NCBI GenBank assembly: GCA_034659995.1
Contig: JAYEIH010000120.1
Span: 1-7,078, forward strand
DNA: 7,078 bases
Source of the DNA: JAYEIH01 sp034659995
GTDB lineage: Archaea; Methanobacteriota_B; Thermococci; Methanofastidiosales; B48-G16
Direction: 5' to 3'
Under the pieces are notes generated by a model that worked only from the letters and a program-made list of their open reading frames with translations, was not told the DNA's origin and ran no database searches. The translations under genes were made by a program, and so were the position numbers. The stretch's first letter is position 1. Every line of letters starts with the position of its first letter. Of this stretch, positions 5,022 through 7,078 are shown one piece after another.

Positions 5022-6221
5022 ATGTTTTTTTGGTCTCAGGAAAAAGTGAAAAGAACGGAAATAGAGCGCTGGATTGAAGAAAAATATGCGTCAAAAACGA
5101 AGGAGATTTTAAAGACTTCTGAGGAGCATATAGCTACAATAGAGGAAAGTAAGCATAAAATGAGGATTTTCCTCGAGGAACTTAAATTTATGGAACCCGA
5201 TGAGAGGGTGTTTAAAAAAGTGTATAAAAGTGCGATGACAAGCCAGGATAAGTTTGTCAGAAGTCTTCTCATGGCCATTAAAAAAATTGATACGGAGTAT
5301 ACTGATACAACCTCCCTTAAAAAGGTGCATGCGAACCTCAGAGAGGCTACAGATTCGATCCAGAAGTACATAGGGATGCATGGCAGGTATCTAAAGATAG
5401 TGTATGAAAATGAGATGAAGCAGTTCAATGCGGTCCTGAGAACCTTCGCGGAAAATATAGAAAAACTGAGGGGTCTCCTGGAAGATCCTGATTTTGTCAA
5501 GCTTGAAGAGCTGAAAAACCTTATCGACTATAACATTTCAAGAAAAGAAGAAATAGAAAAGAATAAATCGTTTATTAAAGAGATTAAAGAGGATATAGGA
5601 GATATTAAAGAAGAAATAGAACATGAAACGAAAAAACTCTCAGCGAACGAGGGGACGATAAAAAAAGAAAAGAAAAAGATGCACAGGGATGAAGAATTAA
5701 AAAAACGTTTTAAACGCATAGAAAATGCAATTTATGGCAAAATAGCCCCTTTAAAAAGAGAAATGAGAAAGGTGGAACGATTTATAGGCGATAGGAAATT
5801 AAAGGATCAGATCCGAAGGTACAGAGATTCGCCTGTAAAAACCTTTTTAAATGACCCCGATTTGGCTGTTTTTAAGGAAATTCTCTCTAATATTGAAGAA
5901 ATAGAAAAAAATGCACATAAAAGGGAAAAAACGCTTAATTTGTTAAATTATATCCTGGAAGGAAACCTGAAAAATAAAAAAAAGGAGTATACAGAGTACA
6001 GAGAAAAAATAGACTCTTTTGTTGTCCCTCATAAAGGGAGAGATAAAAAAAGAAAGATAAAAAGAAAAACAGATACTCTGCACTCAAAAATTGACAGTAA
6101 AAGGAAAAAAATTGAGGAGATCAAAGAAAAAAACGATCAGCTTCAGAAAGAGATCGTGCAATCGAAGGAGAAAATGGTAACGATCATGGAAGAGGATTTT
6201 GATATCAGGGTGGAGGAATGA
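5022..6221 (+). CDS. Coiled-coil protein of unknown function
   Basis: A 399-residue, highly charged Lys/Glu-rich protein with no signal peptide or membrane segment, so probably cytoplasmic. Residues about 1-165 are helical but interrupted. Strong heptad-like coiled-coil stretches cover about 172-235, 283-330 and 350-390. The breaks fall near Pro243, Pro271-Pro279 and Pro336, followed by a very basic patch (GRDKKRKIKRK, 339-349). No Walker motifs are present, so it is not an SMC or Rad50 ATPase despite the similar look. A short motif occurs twice: LEDPDFVKLEELKNLI (153-168) and LNDPDLAVFKEILSNI (276-291), which hints at an internal duplication. I do not recognise the family. It is the first gene of an operon with the presenilin-like protease (ATGA overlap), so a scaffold, adaptor or regulator for that protease is a reasonable inference only. 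Confidence 0.8.
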   Translation: MFFWSQEKVKRTEIERWIEEKYASKTKEILKTSEEHIATIEESKHKMRIFLEELKFMEPDERVFKKVYKSAMTSQDKFVRSLLMAIKKIDTEYTDTTSLKKVHANLREATDSIQKYIGMHGRYLKIVYENEMKQFNAVLRTFAENIEKLRGLLEDPDFVKLEELKNLIDYNISRKEEIEKNKSFIKEIKEDIGDIKEEIEHETKKLSANEGTIKKEKKKMHRDEELKKRFKRIENAIYGKIAPLKREMRKVERFIGDRKLKDQIRRYRDSPVKTFLNDPDLAVFKEILSNIEEIEKNAHKREKTLNLLNYILEGNLKNKKKEYTEYREKIDSFVVPHKGRDKKRKIKRKTDTLHSKIDSKRKKIEEIKEKNDQLQKEIVQSKEKMVTIMEEDFDIRVEE

Positions 6222-6976
6222 AGGACAAGGCATTTATTGTTTTTAATTTCCTTATTGTGCAGTTTCTTGGTCTGTTTGTGACAGAAAAGTTTTTTAAGAA
6301 CAGCATTGTTATTATAGAAGGTGGTTCAAACTTGTCTATCTCCTTTTATTTGTTTTTCGTTATCTTATTTGTCTCAGGCGTTGTTCTCGCGCTGATAAAA
6401 CTGAATCTCAGCAAATTTTTATACTACTTTGTGGATTACGTCGGCTTATTTGTGATGGCATACTATGTTTTCACATTTTTTGTGGGAACATACGTGTCCC
6501 TCACGATATCTTCGGCTCTTCTTTTGGTTCGATACAGGTTTAGGCAGTGGTACGTACTGAACCTCTGCACCATTATACTCTCTGTGGGGGTAGTCTCGTT
6601 TCTCGGTACGTCTCTTGCCCCAATGGTTATTGCCATCCTCATGATCCTGCTCTCTGTCTACGATATTATCTCGGTCTACAAAACAAAACATATGATTACT
6701 CTTGCCGAAGATGTAATGAAGCGGGAGGGAAGCCAGGTTTTCAAGGGAAAAATAGGCGATGAAACCATTGCTATCGGAGCAGCAGATATTATCTTTCCGA
6801 ATTTGTTGATAATCTCTGTTTATTACAACTACAATTTTGTATCCTATCTCCTAACGGCTGGTCTGTCTTTGGTAGGTCTTCTCCTGGTTACTCAGTTCTA
6901 CACGGAGGAAGGTATTCCTGCCATGCCCTTTGTCTCACTGGGTGTTATTGGTTTTACGATAGCATTATTCTTATGA
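6218..6976 (+). CDS. Presenilin/signal-peptide-peptidase-like intramembrane aspartyl protease
   Basis: A 252-residue polytopic membrane protein with about nine predicted helices: near 4-22, 40-60, 66-88, 91-104, 111-129, 132-153, 184-203, 207-226 and 233-252. The layout matches the archaeal presenilin homologue family (PF06550/PSH). The first catalytic Asp is D149 in VYDIISVYKTKHMI (TM6), a stretch strongly conserved in archaeal PSH. The second is D190 in TM7 within IGAADIIFP. The PAL-type motif is PAMPF (234-238) at the start of TM9. The family cuts single transmembrane helices inside the bilayer. The usual GxGD is GAAD here, with Ala189 replacing the second Gly. The loop between TM6 and TM7 is short, about 30 residues, and the whole protein is compact. 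The start overlaps the coiled-coil stop (ATGA), with AGGGTGGAGG just upstream; its stop in turn overlaps the DUF434 start. The substrate is unknown. Confidence 0.85.
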   Translation: MKDKAFIVFNFLIVQFLGLFVTEKFFKNSIVIIEGGSNLSISFYLFFVILFVSGVVLALIKLNLSKFLYYFVDYVGLFVMAYYVFTFFVGTYVSLTISSALLLVRYRFRQWYVLNLCTIILSVGVVSFLGTSLAPMVIAILMILLSVYDIISVYKTKHMITLAEDVMKREGSQVFKGKIGDETIAIGAADIIFPNLLIISVYYNYNFVSYLLTAGLSLVGLLLVTQFYTEEGIPAMPFVSLGVIGFTIALFL

Positions 6977-7078
6977 AAACATCAAAAGACCTTTACTATC
7001 TTCTAAACAGAGGATACAGTAAAGGTTCGGCAGTAAGATTTGTAGGTGATCATTACTGTCTTACAAAAAAAGAGGGGT
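6973..7078 (+). CDS. DUF434-type protein (3' partial)
   Basis: Only the first 35 residues are in the window; the frame is open to the right edge. The start DLYYLLNRGYSKGSAVRFVG followed by DHYCLT matches the N-terminus of the DUF434 family (PF04256/COG2454), whose members begin with a Y-L-L-x-R-G-Y-x-K-x-S-A-x-x-x-V-G-x-x-Y-x-L pattern. The function is not established. The ATG at 6973 overlaps the TGA of the presenilin-like gene and lacks a clear Shine-Dalgarno motif, so its translation probably depends on coupling to the upstream gene. Confidence 0.72.
   Translation, partial: MKTSKDLYYLLNRGYSKGSAVRFVGDHYCLTKKEG

Noticed and set aside
5036..5719. Minus-strand open frames opposite the coiled-coil gene
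   Set aside because: Ser/Phe/Ile-rich translations are the expected complement of Lys/Glu-rich coding sequence.
5022..6221. SMC/Rad50-type ATPase
   Set aside because: Coiled coils are present but there is no Walker A, Walker B or signature motif at either end.
1..7078. CRISPR arrays, insertion sequences, tRNA or rRNA genes
   Set aside because: I saw no regular direct-repeat array, transposase, terminal inverted repeats or RNA gene signature; the window is nearly filled by protein genes.

Overview
The window is archaeal, most likely from a moderately AT-rich euryarchaeal lineage. The evidence is a group II chaperonin (thermosome), archaeal 20S proteasome alpha and beta subunits, archaeal EF-1 beta next to its usual zinc-ribbon partner, an archaeal presenilin-type intramembrane protease, GGTGA-type ribosome binding sites, BRE/TATA-like promoters and U-tract terminators. 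I cannot name the genus from sequence alone. Nearly all of the window is coding. The only sizeable intergenic stretches are 4129-4275 and 4936-5021.

Left part, plus strand (1-1121): the 3' part of a membrane-anchored winged-helix protein with a cell-wall-binding-repeat-2-like ectodomain, then a 50-residue zinc-ribbon translation protein and EF-1 beta. These three are closely spaced and probably co-transcribed.

Middle part, minus strand (1113-4935), read right to left: a GNAT acetyltransferase with an extra C-terminal region, the thermosome with its own BRE/TATA promoter and a strong ribosome binding site, then psmB and psmA overlapping by ATGA. This is a compact protein-quality-control block combining folding and degradation. 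psmA runs convergently into EF-1 beta with a 9-bp overlap. A perfect 9-bp inverted repeat followed by a T tract lies just past the psmA stop, inside the EF-1 beta coding region, and is a good terminator candidate.

Right part, plus strand (5022-7078): divergent from the acetyltransferase, across a promoter region with a self-palindromic TATA core and 8-bp direct repeats. It holds a three-gene operon with ATGA overlaps at both junctions: a 399-residue coiled-coil protein of unknown function, a nine-TM presenilin/SPP-like aspartyl protease whose GxGD motif reads GAAD, and the start of a DUF434 protein that runs off the window. This operon is the best candidate here for an undescribed functional unit.

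The observations most worth checking are the GAAD active-site variant, the coiled-coil/presenilin/DUF434 operon, the bacterial-like psmB-psmA order behind a chaperonin, the loss of the near-invariant Glu25 in the proteasome alpha subunit, and the hairpin terminator embedded in a convergent gene.
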